In this document: in pieces, positions 34,301 through 42,734 of the stretch
Layout: each line of letters begins with the position of its first letter
How positions within the stretch are numbered: position 1 is the first letter of the stretch
From: Mycolicibacterium fluoranthenivorans
GTDB taxonomy: Bacteria; Actinomycetota; Actinomycetes; Mycobacteriales; Mycobacteriaceae
DNA length: 64,000 nt
Assembly: GCF_011758805.1 (NCBI RefSeq)
Contig: NZ_JAANOW010000004.1
Coordinates: 372,001-436,000, forward strand
Direction: 5' to 3'
Made by a program: the position numbers and the translations under genes
The notes under the pieces: generated by a model
The model's database searches: none
What the model was told of the DNA's origin: nothing
Seen by the model: only the letters and a program-made list of their open reading frames with translations

Positions 34301-36492
34301 AGGACGCAGACCCCCCGCACGCCACACTCTCGATCGCAGAAGAGCCTCGCGACTATGTTGGGGACAACCACGTCTGGCGGTGGTATCGCGGCACAGGGGT
34401 CGGCCCCTACCCGTGCATTAGTGCACTTCAAGCCCTAGAATTCGTTACAGAGCAATACATTTCGGCAGGTATTCCGCCGGAAACCCTGACCGCCATCCTG
34501 CTCGAAGACGCTCACAATCTCGCAATGCCAGCCGTGGCACTCGCCGTCCTAGTTCGCCACCTCGAATCAACCGGGACTGCAATCGACCCGTTTCTGGTCG
34601 AGCCAGAAGTGTGGGAGCACGAGTTCGCGCGAGCAGCCCATGAGCACAGCGGCCTCGCAGCGGTTCTGCCCGATATCAAAAACCCTGAGCGCCGACGCTG
34701 GAATCTCCGCGAAGTAGGCATGATGCTGGCGCTCCAGGCAGAGGACGACCGCGTCGGTCAGCTGAAGCTGCTCGGACAACAGCTCCAAGCTAAGGCCCAA
34801 GCACAGGTCGATGACACCTCCTCGCCAGGCGCCCGCGAACATCTTGCCGCCGTCCGAACATGGGCCGCCGCTCTTGATCGTGACGCATACGAGCTGCAGC
34901 GGCAGGGTGATCAAATATTTATCCAGCACGCCATCGACCCTGAAGTCGAAAATGTGTTGGGAGACACCAACGCTGATCTCCGGCGTAGTAGCGACGCTAC
35001 GGCGTTGACCGTTCGTCACGCACATGTAAGAGACAGGGGCGGTCGAGCCCCGAACCTCACCTCCGAGGCTCTCTCCGCTGATCTCGTCACGGCCAGAGAC
35101 CTTCTTGAGAACCCACCGGAATCCTGGCTCGGCAGCAGTTCCTCGGACGGACCAGCGGCTGTTGCAGCATCCGCTCTCGAATTGCACCTGACTGGACAGG
35201 TCAGCGTTTCTCAGGATGATCTTGCCTGGAGCGCCGCCGTTCTCCTCAGAGTGGCGGCGGATGTCGCAGAACACCCTCCCACTTATGACTACTTATTCAG
35301 CCAAGGCGCTGATCGATCCGCTGGGCATGCCCTCCCGCTTCTCTTGCTGCCTGAGGCGGCTGAGCTTCGACGCACTCTTGGCATGAACGGGCCTAACGAT
35401 GTGAATGACCTCATCTCGCTGAGCGGCGCCATTGCTTCACGTTCCGAGAACGAGGCCCGTCTCGCCTTTGCCCGAGCCCTCGACGCCGTATGGGCCGCTC
35501 CATGCAATCTCGAGCATTTGCACGGACGTTGCCATCATCTCATCGCGATCGACCTTGTGACCGACTCCTTTCTTGATTCAGTATTCGGCCCTTGGGACTC
35601 TGAAGGCCAACGCCGATCCATCGCGAGACTAAACCCGCCTGACGCGGCTTCTCTGGATTCTATGAAGGGTGAAGAGATTTCGGCCCCACGGCTGACTGCG
35701 CCTATCCGAGGAACGGGTTCCGCCGCAGCCAGCACCGCATGCTGTGCGGAGAAGGCTCGTCGAATGCTTCAGTCGCTTCTCGCGGGACATCAGCGAGCCA
35801 TGCTCGCTTTCGAGCATGGCTACCACCACAGCCACAGCGACTCTCTCGTCGCCGCCCGAGCAGCATTATGGCAGGCTTCAGACGGACGCGACGACGTGCT
35901 GCTGTCATACGTCGACCGGTATCTCCAAAATCCACGGTTGTTGGCCGAGGGCTTGAAAGCAATCGCGGCAGCGGGTGAGGAGCGAGTAGAAGCCGGCGCG
36001 GCAGCACATCGCCTTTGGTCCAGAATCATGGACCGTGTTCTCGATTATGCGGACAACAACCCAAGTCTGTTTAGCGAGCCCACCTGGGGGGCTTATGCGG
36101 AAGCCGACCTGATTCCTGAGCCTTCCCCGGACTGGCATTACCTCACGATCGAAATGCTCGCTGCGCCACACCGCTGGCGCAACCTGCTCACCTGGTCACC
36201 GCAAGTTGAGCGGTGGCTAGAGACGATCACAAGTACGCGCATGAGTATCGATCATCTTGTCGTCGCGGTGAGGGAACTCGACGTCACCGACCAGGTAACT
36301 TCCGGCCTGCGCTGGGTCGAACGCATTGTCGTAAGGAGTGGCAACGACTGTGCGAAGACCTATACCTTGCCGGAATGGCTCCATGAGCGGCGTCCCGATC
36401 TCCTTAACGAAGATCAAGTAGCTCGTTGGCAGAGGATAGTCGACCTCCTAGTAGTTGCCGGGGATAGTCGAGTTGCTGATCTGGCGGACTAG
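31372..36492 (+). CDS. giant STAND-type NTPase with degenerate nuclease-like head (candidate defence protein)
   Basis: 1706 residues; ATG has a GGAGG site. Residues ~20-115 (RLEHRLGALYLVRLL, ITGIDDLVLTA, LDVAVRRS, then SDEKTSALVLALV) have the spacing of Cap4/DUF4297-type PD-(D/E)XK heads. The expected QxK reads AVR, so catalysis is doubtful. Walker A is GDSGVGKS (334-341) and Walker B is CLLVIDGAE with D399. A winged-helix hallmark FKHDLLRAYSVARYLL follows at ~584-599. The remaining ~1,100 residues look like helical solenoid repeats with an acidic stretch (EEDEEEDE) near 910. This head-NTPase-long-sensor layout matches NLR-like anti-phage proteins (Avs-like, DUF4297-STAND). No named family is assigned; function is inferred. 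Confidence 0.72.
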   Translation: MQGESTNEQGSASPYSTGGGGTRLEHRLGALYLVRLLTGGTVSELAERAPGRVAFQQSPITGIDDLVLTAAAADGVTTVRLDVAVRRSPKFVRSDEKTSALVLALVREELAIERDSGSLTQRRLAVAVSGHPTHAREIAELSGLARGQSTAERFFDLVTTPGKFASRPRLMQLRDMVAAALSKIGDSDAGSAEHRCWSLLTRLWIIETDLEMGHEGHWTALIDDLKPVTPGHSQEGAVALRDRLDQLSAEWARVSGAVDVATLRKRLHGEIISDAHLPPAGWTRLLRLNEEARSVVGRTLAGLGSAAALTLPRKSVRDGLSNALALPGDILVKGDSGVGKSAIVMDAIEPAVLGDNRQALAINLRHLPDTPLELLDMLISPVEELFSELTAPDCLLVIDGAEAAAERHGQMFSHVLRYARSAGLRVVAISATEGSGAVTELMKSGANVPREYVVPGLDDEDIATAGVHLPALQRLIDNPRARELLRRPIVVELLSRAGDPGLPLTDSEALGHIWERLVRNGGRQDAGAPDARERVMLQLAADAVHKRDTDALLSRLDDAAVDDLRKSGVLLPASRMPWDRVPQFKHDLLRAYSVARYLLSERDPAKALEVVGAPRWTLPSARLASEILLSAPDEPSHPVPGRFALLQKGFDAIAAAGNGERWRDVPSEALLAVRDVDNLLKDAWSGLVDHDAVGLARLVRVLKGRHKAGVVLDPIIAEPVIARLLAEEVPRGLTSQVDALVSDWLGALVLSNAPEGHATRVALREAILQRCAEKERLADAKEAARQSGLAARSPEQVGADEERENAVPPKVPLGRRRKRRLHTTRHRAYLWISDAQIEHLALLGADLGADGEAALRQLAEDDPASLDHAVEAVFAGNSLAAYDPQLLIDLAAAYYIEEDEEEDEVGIGWSGDMFDDGIRDHRFLGGPLFSFTCGPFLAIFQSDYRRGVKFLNRMLDHAAQCRVRRSSNVYYGCPGAEDADPPHATLSIAEEPRDYVGDNHVWRWYRGTGVGPYPCISALQALEFVTEQYISAGIPPETLTAILLEDAHNLAMPAVALAVLVRHLESTGTAIDPFLVEPEVWEHEFARAAHEHSGLAAVLPDIKNPERRRWNLREVGMMLALQAEDDRVGQLKLLGQQLQAKAQAQVDDTSSPGAREHLAAVRTWAAALDRDAYELQRQGDQIFIQHAIDPEVENVLGDTNADLRRSSDATALTVRHAHVRDRGGRAPNLTSEALSADLVTARDLLENPPESWLGSSSSDGPAAVAASALELHLTGQVSVSQDDLAWSAAVLLRVAADVAEHPPTYDYLFSQGADRSAGHALPLLLLPEAAELRRTLGMNGPNDVNDLISLSGAIASRSENEARLAFARALDAVWAAPCNLEHLHGRCHHLIAIDLVTDSFLDSVFGPWDSEGQRRSIARLNPPDAASLDSMKGEEISAPRLTAPIRGTGSAAASTACCAEKARRMLQSLLAGHQRAMLAFEHGYHHSHSDSLVAARAALWQASDGRDDVLLSYVDRYLQNPRLLAEGLKAIAAAGEERVEAGAAAHRLWSRIMDRVLDYADNNPSLFSEPTWGAYAEADLIPEPSPDWHYLTIEMLAAPHRWRNLLTWSPQVERWLETITSTRMSIDHLVVAVRELDVTDQVTSGLRWVERIVVRSGNDCAKTYTLPEWLHERRPDLLNEDQVARWQRIVDLLVVAGDSRVADLAD

Positions 36493-36664
36493 TGCCAGCT
36501 CACGATCTCCGCCTCGGAACGCTGCTCTCAAAAGTCTCTCCTTAAACCCTTACGCGGACGTGTTGCGTGGGGCCGTCGGAGAGTTGTCGGCAATGATTTG
36601 CAATTGGAAGTCCCGGCCTCGTACCAGCAGACCCCACCGAACTGATTATCCGTCGTCAGACGTG

Positions 36665-39600
36665 TCAGCTCCGGTCAGCGTCAAGTTCAGCCTTAGTGTC
36701 CTCCCGCCGCGCATCACGCTCGTATGACTCTGCTATATCACGCAATATCCTCGCAGTACGAGGCCACTTAGCACGTGTTGTGGCACTCCAGTCACGGTAG
36801 TTTTCCGCAAGCTCTCGCTCCTGCGTTCCGCCGTCGTATAGCCCACGCCAAGTTGCGCCCCGCGCGTTCATTCGGCCGATTAGAAGGCCATTCTCGAGGT
36901 CACGGCTGCCGATCGCTTCGAGTATGTCTCTTACTGGCTCTGCTGGCCATGCCCCGTCGACGCCGACGGGGCTGTGCGAGAGAGCTTGCCCAACCATCTC
37001 GTCTCCGACGTCCGAGCGATCTACGTCAGCGAGTGCCAATCTGGCCGCCCTCACCCAGCTAGCCATTACTGCCCCATCCAACGAACCATCATCACGGCGA
37101 CCCGGAAAACCTTTCCACTGGTGCAGAACCCACCAAGCTTGCGTCGCCATGCTCTGGTCGGCGTCGCTGAGTTCACGTCCCCGATCCTGTCGCCCGCGGT
37201 ACGCGTGCGTAACTAGCTCAACGAACTGGTCGGGCCTAGTCGCGAGTACGCGATTGAGTGTTGTTGGCTCACGATGATGTTCAAGTATCCGAAAGAAAGT
37301 GAATTCGTAGCTTGCAACTTTCATTTCGAAGTCGTCGTCCATGGCCAGGAAGTCAAGCAGCGAGCCTATGCAGTACGTCGTCATACTGGACGGACCCTCC
37401 TCTGCCGAAGGCTGGTTTAGAGCACCATTGAGGGCGGTGACGATGAGGGGCCGCGCCACACTAGCGAAGTCGCAGTCCGTCTCCAGATCCGTCCGCTCGA
37501 TAGCATCTGCCAACACGGCAATCGCAGTCCAGATTCGACCATGGTCTAGCAAACGCCCAACAACTTGGCCTAGAAAAGACGACGGAACCCCATCAAAGCT
37601 AGCCTTTTCCCAGTAGGTAGTTTCATCCGCTGCCACAGAACTGTCGCGCAGTGCTTGCAAAACATCTTCTGTGGAAGGAGCATTGCGGATCACGATTTCC
37701 CTGGCCGCACCTTCGAGTTCATGCTCACTCAGGGCCTCGATGAACCACGATGCACCGCCCAATTGAATACGGCGACGCACCCACATCGAGCCGGCCTCTT
37801 CAAGCGCCGATTCGGATGATGATAGCCACGGTAGTACGTCACGAAGGCCGACTTCGCTGATACCGCCAAGCACCCAACCAAGTTGTCCCGGAACGGCGGA
37901 GCGGCGGGCGAGAGCTTCCACACCTCCGATGCCAGCATCGGACTTCAGAATGGATAGGAGAGCACTGGTCCTAAGCGTGCCTAGCTCGGCTTGGTACGAA
38001 TTGAAGTCTTTTCGGTCAACCCCTGGAATATTTGGGTGCCAATCGAATAGGTACGCGAATCGCTGAGGATCGGAATCCGACTCAAGCGCCGATGCGATTT
38101 CGCACAACCGCCCTACTACATCGGCAGGAAGCGCCCAGTCGGCGGACGCGTACTGTTCGTGAAACGCGGTCAGACTACGAAGCCTCTCCCAGAGCAACAG
38201 CCGCGCTTGATCATCAATTAGGCCGTGGTCGGCTCCCCTCGCGAGCAACTCGACAACTCGTGTCCGGTCATGTGGAGGCAATGTAGGCAACGCTTCAGCC
38301 AACTGCGCAAGCCGCTCTGGATCAGAGTCTGCGTGCTGGACTGCACGGTCAACTAGATCATGAACAAACTGGATGAAGTTAGTCACGGGGACTGACAGCT
38401 CTGTCGGCTTCCAGTCGCGGAACCGCGGATCAGCTGGCGGTATGAGGATGCGCCCACTATGAGGCAGGAGTTGGAACGTTAGGCTCCAGCCAATTTCGTC
38501 TGCAATTCGGTAAACGGCATCAAGGGCCTGAAGTCTTTGCTCCCGGGTTGCCGAGGTGTGACGCACCCAACCGCTGAGAATAGAAGTCATGCTCTCGAGC
38601 GGTCGATTTCCCGACTTACCGCCTGGATCAAGGCAGCAAAGTCGCGCGAGCACCCGAACTCCATCGATTATGTGCTCCGCCGACCAACAGAGCGATTCTA
38701 GGGCCCATAACAGATGGTGGTGCATAGATGTCGGCCCTAAGCGGAGGCTGTCGCTGTGCTCCTCGAAAAGGCTGACCACAGCGGACTCAGCATGAGAGAG
38801 ATCCTCCTCAAGTGCGTCAAGAAACGTGTCGGGAGCAGCTTCGGCCAGCATGGGCAAGACCGCGGCGAGTTCATGCCACCGCCGACCAGAGTCGTCCTCA
38901 GAAGCTCGCTCAATTAGTCGGCGCACTGTTCGCGCGGCTACAACGGCGGCCGTCACACCGTTGTCTAGTTCAACCTCACCACCGAGGGAACCTAGCAGAG
39001 CGAGACCTTGCGCTAAACCCTCCCGCAACATGCCGGAGTAGCGGCGCTTAACGCCCAATAATCCTGCGGTGGACTGCTCCTCAGGGGTGAGGTCCAATAC
39101 CGGGTCTGCTTCAGACACAACATCCTCCGCGACGCGGACCGACCGTTCGACCAAGTCCGTAGTCACAGAATCTTGCAACAGCAGAAATGCCTCCTCCTGG
39201 GAGACGAACGACCAGCAGGTACCAACTTTGCGTACGACGGGATCCACTGATGTGGACATTCGACCTAGTAAGGGCTCGATCACACTCCACGGCTGATTGG
39301 CCATCGACTCCAGCATTGCGATGTCGTCCGAGCCGGTAGTCCATGCGCCCGCCAGCACTAGGGCCGCCAAAATTCCCGCATCCGGCGGATTGGTCCACTC
39401 CGGGCGGCTAATCGTCGGATTTAGCGAAATGCGGCGACATAAGGCCGGCAGACTTTTACGCCCCAGCACAGCGAGTCGCTCAGCCTCGCTAGGCTCCACG
39501 CCGGCTCCCCGCAGTGCGTCGGCGGCATCTCGGCGGCCGAGCCGCGGCAGGGAAACCTCGGCTTTCCTTCTCGAAAAAGCCGAGCGGTCAACCACGCTCA

Positions 39601-40651
39601 CAACATGGTGCCCTTGACTAATGGCGCGACCGACATCGGCGCCGTCAAACCTAGGGATCAACAGCGCCCGACCCGGTTTTTCGAGAATGGAGTCCCAAGC
39701 GTCTGCAGATGACACCACGATTGCAGTCGTGATATTTTCCCCGCCGCTTGCAAGGCTTAGCGAGGCATGGAGGAACCCAAGACAGTCATCGGCCCACTCA
39801 GATTGAACGAGCGTATGTACAGGTTCGTTTTGGAGCCGTTTTATTAATTGATCACTTTGTTGCCGCCGACCCGATAGGAAAAAATCCGCGGGCAATTGCG
39901 GTTTGGTCGACGCGCTAAATCGCTCCCACCACTTGTCCAGCGATACTGCATCGCGCGGCCGGAACCCCAAATGCTCAGAGATCCAATAGTGGGCGGAAGG
40001 GGCGGTGAGAAGCCAACTTTCCAGATCGTCGGCGTCCACAACCCGGACGTCTGCAAAGTTTCCTTCGTTCTTTCGTTCCTTGGCCCAAGCAGCCCCTTTC
40101 GCCCAGCGCCGCGGGGTAGCGAAGACAAAGGTTGCCGACGAAGGGGTACTCGAAACACGATTGTTGTAATCGGACGTTGCTTTGGACTCAGGCCGTTCAT
40201 TGACGCCAAATTCGAAGACCAGCTTCCCCGCTGGGAGGAACTTCGTCCCTAATGAATCAGCAACGCCGTCGAACCCTTCAAGAGCGATACCGTCGCCTGC
40301 GCGAATAGAGATGTTCGAAAAACCGGGCGTCTCGATAAGTAACCGCCTAATCAGCTCGGGAAAGCGCTCTTGTGCATCGCGCGACCTCGCGACTGGCCAC
40401 TGTTTGAGCTGATTTGCGGTGACTAGCTCCGGACTTACCGCCCTGCGTTCGGACAACAGTGTCGGGATTCGGCTATTGCGTTGCGCGATGAGAGCCTCGA
40501 CATCACTCGGTCGGAATCTGAGAAAGCGCGAGCCAGGAAGCCGGGTGGCGTCGAGCGCGCCATTCTGCGACCAGTTCCGAACGGTGTTCTCATGCACACC
40601 CAACCGCTTGGCCGTCTCGCGAACAGTCAGAAGTTCCTCATTCACACTCAC
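36665..40651 (-). CDS. giant HTH + PD-(D/E)XK-like protein with long helical C-terminus (candidate defence protein)
   Basis: About 1328 residues from the GTG at 40651; GTG at 40645 is the alternative. Residues 5-60 form an excisionase/MerR-type HTH (TVRETAKRLGVHENTVRNW). Residues ~95-215 look like a nuclease-fold domain: FPELIRRLL, GFDGV (D128), KLVFEFGVNE (E147), then SKATSDYNNR (K157, D161), FVFATPRRWAKGAAW and VRVVDADDLESWL. After WWERFSASTKPQLP comes a segment that resembles NTPase-linked domains of big bacterial proteins but lacks a clear Walker A. The last ~900 residues look like helical repeats. It is convergent with the STAND gene (172-bp gap). A TTGTCT-18-TATCTT promoter lies 6 nt before the start, so the transcript may be leaderless. 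Confidence 0.68.
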   Translation of the reverse strand: MSVNEELLTVRETAKRLGVHENTVRNWSQNGALDATRLPGSRFLRFRPSDVEALIAQRNSRIPTLLSERRAVSPELVTANQLKQWPVARSRDAQERFPELIRRLLIETPGFSNISIRAGDGIALEGFDGVADSLGTKFLPAGKLVFEFGVNERPESKATSDYNNRVSSTPSSATFVFATPRRWAKGAAWAKERKNEGNFADVRVVDADDLESWLLTAPSAHYWISEHLGFRPRDAVSLDKWWERFSASTKPQLPADFFLSGRRQQSDQLIKRLQNEPVHTLVQSEWADDCLGFLHASLSLASGGENITTAIVVSSADAWDSILEKPGRALLIPRFDGADVGRAISQGHHVVSVVDRSAFSRRKAEVSLPRLGRRDAADALRGAGVEPSEAERLAVLGRKSLPALCRRISLNPTISRPEWTNPPDAGILAALVLAGAWTTGSDDIAMLESMANQPWSVIEPLLGRMSTSVDPVVRKVGTCWSFVSQEEAFLLLQDSVTTDLVERSVRVAEDVVSEADPVLDLTPEEQSTAGLLGVKRRYSGMLREGLAQGLALLGSLGGEVELDNGVTAAVVAARTVRRLIERASEDDSGRRWHELAAVLPMLAEAAPDTFLDALEEDLSHAESAVVSLFEEHSDSLRLGPTSMHHHLLWALESLCWSAEHIIDGVRVLARLCCLDPGGKSGNRPLESMTSILSGWVRHTSATREQRLQALDAVYRIADEIGWSLTFQLLPHSGRILIPPADPRFRDWKPTELSVPVTNFIQFVHDLVDRAVQHADSDPERLAQLAEALPTLPPHDRTRVVELLARGADHGLIDDQARLLLWERLRSLTAFHEQYASADWALPADVVGRLCEIASALESDSDPQRFAYLFDWHPNIPGVDRKDFNSYQAELGTLRTSALLSILKSDAGIGGVEALARRSAVPGQLGWVLGGISEVGLRDVLPWLSSSESALEEAGSMWVRRRIQLGGASWFIEALSEHELEGAAREIVIRNAPSTEDVLQALRDSSVAADETTYWEKASFDGVPSSFLGQVVGRLLDHGRIWTAIAVLADAIERTDLETDCDFASVARPLIVTALNGALNQPSAEEGPSSMTTYCIGSLLDFLAMDDDFEMKVASYEFTFFRILEHHREPTTLNRVLATRPDQFVELVTHAYRGRQDRGRELSDADQSMATQAWWVLHQWKGFPGRRDDGSLDGAVMASWVRAARLALADVDRSDVGDEMVGQALSHSPVGVDGAWPAEPVRDILEAIGSRDLENGLLIGRMNARGATWRGLYDGGTQERELAENYRDWSATTRAKWPRTARILRDIAESYERDARREDTKAELDADRS

Positions 40652-40687
40652 TACATCAAGATAGCAAAATGTGGACTTTGTAGACAA
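40652..40687 (-). promoter_or_regulatory. putative promoter of the giant HTH gene (leaderless)
   Basis: On the minus strand TTGTCT, an 18-nt spacer and TATCTT precede the GTG at 40651 by 6 nt. Initiation about 7 nt after the -10 would place the transcript start on the start codon, a common arrangement in mycobacteria. No ribosome site is present, which agrees. Inferred from sequence only. Confidence 0.45.
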
Positions 40688-40832
40688 GGGGAGCGTAGGC
40701 TTGCCCTTGTTTACTTCCGTAGCTAGTGGAACCGTTGCGCAGCTGAATGCGCTCCGCCGACACCGCCCTCGCGTTGCGGATGCATCTAGCATCAGCGCGC
40801 CCTGTATGGACCCCGGGATGAGCTACGGGCAA

Positions 40833-40876
40833 GTCAAACAACCATAAGTAGTGACGCCGACGTTCGGTTGTTTGAC
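40833..40876. promoter_or_regulatory. perfect 11-bp inverted repeat, operator of the AbiE-like pair
   Basis: gtcaaacaacc (40833-40843) and ggttgtttgac (40866-40876) are perfect mirror arms, 22 nt apart. They lie 25-68 bp before the start of the first gene of the pair. The right arm overlaps the region where a -35 element would be. AbiEi-type antitoxins repress their own operon by binding inverted repeats upstream of the promoter, which fits this site. Confidence 0.75.
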
Positions 40877-40889
40877 AGAACGAAGATGC

Positions 40890-40895
40890 TAGAGT
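40890..40895 (+). promoter_or_regulatory. -10 element of the AbiE-like pair
   Basis: TAGAGT, five bases before the GTG at 40901. It fits the mycobacterial TANNNT consensus and implies a leaderless transcript. TTGTTT at 40868-40873, inside the operator arm, could serve as -35 with 16-nt spacing. Confidence 0.5.
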
Positions 40896-40900
40896 AAACC

Positions 40901-41857
40901 GTGCAATCTACATCGGTTCCGGCCCAGTTGGTCGAAGCCGGTGTGTCGGTGGTGACCGGTGATGCTCACAGCATCACCTATCGGTTTGAGGGCCGCGCCG
41001 TCACGGCCGACCTTCTCCGAGTAGGTCGCATTTCGTCTGCGACCGCTGTGCTGCGTCGCGCAAACCGTCAGCCTGGCCACCGCGTCTTGGTCGCCTGCGA
41101 CTTCATCTCTAACTCTGCGCGCTCAGCACTTCTGACCGAAACCGACGTGGACCTCAGCGTTGGTAGCACTGGCGAACTGGTTCTGTCGGGCAAGACCCTC
41201 AAGCCTCCCGCAACACCACCCCCTGCAACCGCCCATCGCAGCCGGCGTCGCCGCGCGGCCGAACGGGTCTGCTTGCTCACCCGCGAGCGCCTACGCCAAG
41301 TTGACGTCGCCGCCGCCGTCGCGGTCACCCAGCAGGCTGTATCCAAGATGACGGAGAAGGAACCGTTGCCCGAAACGCCGATGACCGAGGCCGCACGCCG
41401 AGACCTCCTCACCAAGCTGTCATTGGTGCTAGCAGACGACGGACTCGTCGAGACCTACTGGTACGGAATAGATCCGGTAATGGAGCAGGTCCGCAGCTCG
41501 ATCCGACTCGGCGCAGAGTTGTCCGTACAGATCCTCGCCGGCGGCGAGGTCGCCGCCGACGTTTTGCAGCCGTGGCGGGTACCGACCCGGGGCCTGGTTT
41601 ACGCCGAAGAGCTGGTCGATCTGTCGGTCCTTAAACTGGTGGAAGCCACAGCCGAGGAAGCAACCTTGACTCTGCGAGTTCCCGCCGACCCGACTGTGTG
41701 GACGACCGCGACATGGTGGCGGCGGGTTAACGAAGTACAACAGCAGTCCGACATCGCTACCGTTGACCCAGTGATTGCGTTGCAGGACCTCAACGCCAGC
41801 GCAGATCTCGGCGACGGTGCGCCGCAACGACTCAGCGACTGGATCGTGAGCCGGTGA
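40901..41857 (+). CDS. AbiEi/MenA-like antitoxin-regulator with central HTH
   Basis: 318 residues from GTG at 40901, probably leaderless. The N-terminal part (~1-100) is of unassigned type. A basic linker (AHRSRRRRAAERV) leads to an HTH (RLRQVDVAAAVAVTQQAVSKM, about residues 130-150), and the C-terminal ~150 residues resemble substrate- or partner-binding parts of AbiEi-type regulators only loosely. It is coupled by a GTGA overlap to a nucleotidyltransferase gene, the arrangement of type IV AbiE/MenAT pairs. I infer antitoxin and autorepressor roles from the context and the operator upstream. Confidence 0.6.
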   Translation: MQSTSVPAQLVEAGVSVVTGDAHSITYRFEGRAVTADLLRVGRISSATAVLRRANRQPGHRVLVACDFISNSARSALLTETDVDLSVGSTGELVLSGKTLKPPATPPPATAHRSRRRRAAERVCLLTRERLRQVDVAAAVAVTQQAVSKMTEKEPLPETPMTEAARRDLLTKLSLVLADDGLVETYWYGIDPVMEQVRSSIRLGAELSVQILAGGEVAADVLQPWRVPTRGLVYAEELVDLSVLKLVEATAEEATLTLRVPADPTVWTTATWWRRVNEVQQQSDIATVDPVIALQDLNASADLGDGAPQRLSDWIVSR

Positions 41858-42597
41858 CCCCAGCGGTATCAGTCGTGATGGCCTGCACCGCGGTGGCCGA
41901 CGACAACGGGATGCGTGCGTTGCGCGACGTGGCCACCGCCGCCGACGGCATTGAATACCTTGTGATCGGTGGCCACATGGTGCGGCTCCTACGGCACGTG
42001 TACAACGTGCCGGGGATACCGCGGGTGACCTCCGACGCCGACACCGGCATCAGTGTCGACGTGGCCACCACGGGCGGACTTCACGATCGACTCACCGCGC
42101 TCGGCTACGAAGATCAGTGCGGCAACCGCTACGAGCGTGGTGAGCAGGCAGTCGATCTCCTAGTCCCCGCTGCGGCCAAGCCGGGTAAGCAGATCATCGG
42201 TGAGCGGGCATTCGACGGGGCGCCAGGGCTGCGCATCGCGCTGGCACTGCCGCCGATCGAGGTGGCGGTCACCGCGCGGCTCACCGACGGCGACACGATT
42301 GAGTTCAAAGCCCCGGTTCCCGACGTCGAAGCCGCCTTCGTCCTGAAGATGCTGGTTCGTACCGTCCGCGACACGGAACGCGACCTCCAGGACATCGAGA
42401 CGCTCCTAGAGATCGTGGCGTCACAACCCGAGTACCACGCATCACCGTGGCGCATGGACGACCCCAAGATCACGGAGAGCGGTGAGCGAGGCGATGCTGC
42501 CCGCGTGGCAGCGCAGATGATCTCCAGCCCACCCACAAAGGTGCCAGCCCGGGTGCGGGCGCTGCTGCGGCGCCATGTCGCGGTTGTGTCGCGATGA
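41854..42597 (+). CDS. AbiEii/MenT-like nucleotidyltransferase toxin candidate
   Basis: 247 residues from the GTG overlapping the previous stop. The nucleotidyltransferase hallmark is visible: GGHMVRLL (from residue 39) followed by TSDADTGI with D61 and D63 as probable metal ligands. Further on comes AVDLLVPA, which can supply the third acidic residue. Then KMLVRTVRDTERDLQDIETLL resembles the helical part of AbiEii-like proteins. Some members (MenT) block translation by adding nucleotides to tRNA acceptor ends. That this one does so is inference. It is the last gene of the island. Confidence 0.7.
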   Translation: MTPAVSVVMACTAVADDNGMRALRDVATAADGIEYLVIGGHMVRLLRHVYNVPGIPRVTSDADTGISVDVATTGGLHDRLTALGYEDQCGNRYERGEQAVDLLVPAAAKPGKQIIGERAFDGAPGLRIALALPPIEVAVTARLTDGDTIEFKAPVPDVEAAFVLKMLVRTVRDTERDLQDIETLLEIVASQPEYHASPWRMDDPKITESGERGDAARVAAQMISSPPTKVPARVRALLRRHVAVVSR

Positions 42598-42734
42598 CAA
42601 TCGCACTGCGAAGTACCGCAGTGGATCCGTTCCGCCTCAACGCCCACCAACGCCGCCAACGCCATATCCGCAGTTAGAGGCGATTTTCCGGCAGCTGCCG
42701 TTTACAACAAAGACAACAAACGCCCAGATCTACA

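Larger units (their letters stand above)
28674..42734. mobile_element. 14-kb tRNA-integrated genomic island
   Basis: Bounded by the two 41-bp att copies. Content in order: degraded integrase, an IS3-family element, giant STAND NTPase gene, giant HTH/nuclease-like gene (convergent) and an AbiE/MenAT-like pair. The giant genes are visibly less GC-rich than the surrounding chromosome and their codon usage is more relaxed, consistent with transfer. There are no capsid, tail, replication or conjugation genes, so this is a cargo island rather than an intact phage or ICE. It probably needs outside help to move. Confidence 0.9.
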
